DNA of 8,740 bases from Acidobacteriota bacterium (lineage in GTDB: Bacteria; Acidobacteriota; Vicinamibacteria; Vicinamibacterales; CAVVIG01). The stretch's first letter is position 1. Each line of letters begins with the position of its first letter. Position numbers and translations under genes: made by a program. Below, piece by piece: positions 6,517 through 8,740 of the stretch. Where the stretch lies: contig QHWL01000035.1 in NCBI GenBank assembly GCA_003222555.1, positions 1 to 8,740 of the forward strand, in the 5' to 3' direction. The notes below the pieces were generated by a model that worked only from the letters and a program-made list of their open reading frames with translations, did no database searches and was not told the origin of the DNA.

Positions 6517-6577
6517 GGCGACCAGGGATCGCCGACGATCGGGTTTGTAACATACTGGATGGCCGTAAGAAAAGGCG

Positions 6578-6583
6578 TAGAAT
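6578..6583 (+). promoter_or_regulatory. Possible -10 element for the VWFA-related gene
   Basis: TAGAAT is the same hexamer as the -10 of the receptor promoter at 1710-1715. It lies 26 nt before the TTG start, which would give a leader of about 20 nt. No convincing -35 is found 16-18 nt upstream (CTGGAT at 17 nt is poor). It lies in the 92-122 nt divergent spacer shared with the DinB gene. Confidence 0.3.
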
Positions 6584-6597
6584 CAGAGCCCTGAGTC

Positions 6598-6602
6598 GGA
6601 GG
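6598..6602 (+). promoter_or_regulatory. Shine-Dalgarno fixing the TTG start of the VWFA-related gene
   Basis: GGAGG sits 6 nt before TTG 6609. No ATG or GTG is available in that frame nearby, and the peptide from TTG begins directly with a signal sequence, so this site decides the start. The GTG at 6602, in another frame, overlaps the Shine-Dalgarno itself and opens only an Arg-rich shadow frame. Confidence 0.7.
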
Positions 6603-6608
6603 TGCCCG

Positions 6609-8740
6609 TTGCGAGAGTCCGCCCTCGCGCTCACCGTTCTACTCGTCGCACCACCCCACGGCGCGCTCGCGCAGCAGCCGATCTTTCGCGGCGGCGTCGA
6701 AGTGATCGAAGTCGATGCGAGCGTCGTCGACGATCGGGGACATCCGGTCGCCGACCTGCGCGGCCCCGAATTCGCCGTCACCGTCGACGGGAAGCCGCGG
6801 AAGGTCGTCTCCGCCGATTTCGTGTCGCTGCGACCCGTCGAAGCCAGGCCGCGGAACGGGGACCCTCAAACCGCCGACAGCGCCTTCAGTTCCAACGCCT
6901 CGAGCGTGCTTGGACGGCTGATCGTGATCGCCGTCGATCGCGACAGCATCTCGTTCGGCGAAGGTCGCGTGGCGACGCGCGCCGCCGGCAAGTTCCTCGA
7001 CAAGCTGAGGCCGAGCGACAAAGTCGCTGTGGTCACCGTCCCGCACGACGGCCGGTCGGCCGGCTTCACATCGAACCACAAGCTCGTTCGCGATGAGCTC
7101 GATCGCGCCGTCGGCATCGCGCACCGCCCCCGAAGGACGTTCAACATCGGTGTGTACGAGGCCATCTCTATCTTTCAGCACAGCGACTCACGCACCGAGG
7201 CGCTCGTCATCAATCGCTTCTGCGGGACGCTGAGAGGCATGGCCGCGGTGGAATGCGAGTCCCAGGTGCGGAGCCAGGCGGGCCAGATCGCGGAGGAGGT
7301 TCGCGAGCGCGTCGACAACTCCGTTCGCGGGCTTCGCGCCATCCTCGAATCGCTGCGCGAAGTTGAAGGGCCGAAGTCGCTGGTCTGGATCTCGGAAGGG
7401 CTGGTGACGGAAGGAGCGTCCGCCGAGCTGGCGGAGATAGGCCGGATGGCGGCCGCGGCCCGCACGACGGTCAACGTCATCTTGCTGGATGCGCCGCTGG
7501 CCGACGTCACGGAGGCCGAGACATCGCCGAGCCGCCGCGAAGACCGCGAGCTGGAAACGCGCGGCCTCGAGATGCTGGCCGGTATGACGCGCGGCGCCCT
7601 CTATCGGGTGAGTGCGAACGCCGAATACGTGTTCGACCGGATGGAAGACGAGCTGTCTGCGTACTATCTGCTCGGCGTCGAATCGTTGCAGAGCGACAAG
7701 GATGGGAAGCGCCATCCGATCAAGGTGTCCGTGGGCCGGCGCGGCGTGACCGTGCGGGCTCGCCAAGAATTTCAAGGAGCGCCCCAGAGGGCCGCAAAGG
7801 CCGAGACCGTCGAAGATCGCCTGCGGTACGCCCTCGCATCGCCCTTTGCCATCACCGATTTGCCGATCCGGCTTACCACTTACGCTTACCAGGACTCGAA
7901 CAGCTCGAAGGTGCGCCTCGTCGTGGCGGCTGAAATCGAGCGCAGCGGCGACATGTCGCCCGACATGGGCGTCGGGATCGTCCTCATCGACGGCGACGGC
8001 AAAACAGTGGCGAGCAGCCTGCAGCGAGCGACCCTTGACGCGGGCGACGGCGCGCGGGGTCCCGTGTTGGAACACCTCGCCGCGATGACGGTGGACCCCG
8101 GTACCTACACCCTCAAGCTCGCCGCGATTGACGATCGAGGCCGCCGCGGCAGCATCGAGCATCCTGTGAATGCGTGGCAAATGTCTGGCGTGCCGTTCGC
8201 GGTCAGCGACCTGGTAGTGGCAGACGTGCCGCAACAAGCGGCTGGCGGGTTGCGGCCGACGGTAGAGGCGCGCCTGACGAAGGGCCAGCTCGCCGCTTTC
8301 ATGGAGCTCTACTCGGATCAGCCCAATTACTTCGGCACCGTTCAGGTGCGTGTCGAGGTGGCCAAGGACTTGTCGGGCCCGGCGCTGGCGTTCGCGATCG
8401 GCCAGCTCGAGCCCGGAAAGGACGCCCGAAACTCCGGCGTCTCAGCGCTGGTGCCGCTTGGAGCGCTCCCGCCCGGGGAATATGTGGCCCACGCGATCAT
8501 CAGACGTGGCGATCAGAAGATCGGCGAGTTGACGCGGCCGTTTCGGCTCGTCGCATCGGCGGCCGCGGCGGTTGTCGCCACGCCGGCGGTGCTCTCCTCG
8601 ATGCTGACGGCGCCGGCCGCTTTTCGGCGCGACGCCGTGCTCAAGCCCGAGGTCGTCGGCTCCTTCTTGGACGCGCTCGATAAAGGACGGCCCGCGCTCA
8701 AGGCGACGACCACGCAGGTTCGGAGCGGCCGGTTCGACGG
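6609..8740 (+). CDS. Secreted VWFA-related domain protein (acidobacterial type), C-terminus beyond window
   Basis: The frame is open from TTG 6609 to the right edge, 710 complete codons without a stop. Residues 1-21 form a signal peptide (RESALALTVLLVAPPHGALA, then QQ), so the product is periplasmic or exported. Residues about 28-80 are the usual N-terminal beta-domain (VEVIEVDASVVDDRGHPVADLRGPEFAVTVDGK). A von Willebrand A domain spans roughly 103-360, with strand IVIAVDRDSIS at 105-115, KSLVWISEGL at 256-265 and the family's closing YYLLG at 352-356. The metal site is degenerate: D110-R-D112-S-I-S115 instead of DxSxS. Cys205 and Cys216 could form a disulfide. From about 380 onward a long beta-rich region includes segments such as VDPGTYTLKLAAID and LPPGEYVAHAIIR, resembling Ig-like or bacterial-macroglobulin-like modules. 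VWA proteins mediate protein contacts; the partner is unknown. The start is set by GGAGG at 6598. The length past the edge cannot be judged. Confidence 0.88.
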   Translation, partial: MRESALALTVLLVAPPHGALAQQPIFRGGVEVIEVDASVVDDRGHPVADLRGPEFAVTVDGKPRKVVSADFVSLRPVEARPRNGDPQTADSAFSSNASSVLGRLIVIAVDRDSISFGEGRVATRAAGKFLDKLRPSDKVAVVTVPHDGRSAGFTSNHKLVRDELDRAVGIAHRPRRTFNIGVYEAISIFQHSDSRTEALVINRFCGTLRGMAAVECESQVRSQAGQIAEEVRERVDNSVRGLRAILESLREVEGPKSLVWISEGLVTEGASAELAEIGRMAAAARTTVNVILLDAPLADVTEAETSPSRREDRELETRGLEMLAGMTRGALYRVSANAEYVFDRMEDELSAYYLLGVESLQSDKDGKRHPIKVSVGRRGVTVRARQEFQGAPQRAAKAETVEDRLRYALASPFAITDLPIRLTTYAYQDSNSSKVRLVVAAEIERSGDMSPDMGVGIVLIDGDGKTVASSLQRATLDAGDGARGPVLEHLAAMTVDPGTYTLKLAAIDDRGRRGSIEHPVNAWQMSGVPFAVSDLVVADVPQQAAGGLRPTVEARLTKGQLAAFMELYSDQPNYFGTVQVRVEVAKDLSGPALAFAIGQLEPGKDARNSGVSALVPLGALPPGEYVAHAIIRRGDQKIGELTRPFRLVASAAAAVVATPAVLSSMLTAPAAFRRDAVLKPEVVGSFLDALDKGRPALKATTTQVRSGRFD

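Noticed and set aside
6602..7096. 164-residue plus-strand frame starting at GTG 6602
   Set aside because: Arg-rich shadow. The frame from TTG 6609 gives a signal peptide and a VWA domain, and the GTG overlaps the Shine-Dalgarno.
7188..8237. 349-residue open frame on the minus strand
   Set aside because: It is antisense to the VWFA-related gene, rich in Arg and His, with no recognisable motif or ribosome site; a typical high-GC shadow.

Overview
The window is high-GC DNA that most resembles an acidobacterium, probably of the Vicinamibacteria (subgroup 6) type. This rests on recognising the proteins, not on a database search. Three of them are characteristic of that phylum: a TonB-dependent receptor with an N-terminal carboxypeptidase-regulatory-like domain, a 'VWFA-related' secreted protein, and a c-type cytochrome fused to a streptogramin-lyase-like beta-propeller. 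Almost every product carries a signal peptide, so this is a cell-envelope region.

Layout. (1) 1-1654, minus strand: N-terminal 551 residues of the receptor; its C-terminal part lies beyond the left edge. A near-consensus sigma-70 promoter precedes it. (2) 1881-3108, plus strand: the cytochrome/propeller gene, divergent from the receptor. It is broken by an apparent 41-nt internal deletion that shifts the frame. (3) 3109-3397: no gene, but a dense set of nested palindromes and short tandem repeats, one ending in a T-run like a terminator. (4) 3398-4381 and 4384-5634, plus strand: an uncharacterised secreted protein and a one-POTRA Omp85 outer-membrane protein, separated by 2 nt and probably translationally coupled. 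(5) 5635-5796: convergent spacer with a degenerate repeat. (6) 5797-6008, minus strand: remains of, or two coupled halves of, a small two-helix membrane protein. (7) 6013-6486, minus strand: a DinB-family protein with an uncertain start. (8) 6609-8740, plus strand: a secreted VWFA-related protein starting at TTG after a strong Shine-Dalgarno and running off the right edge.

The two edge genes (receptor and VWFA-related protein) are open to the window ends. The long opposite-strand and other-frame ORFs over them and over the other genes are high-GC shadows. No CRISPR array, RNA gene, transposase or recognisable defence system was seen. The most interesting items are the secreted-protein/Omp85 pair, the nested repeat cluster, and two independent frame disruptions, which may be genuine decay or sequence errors.
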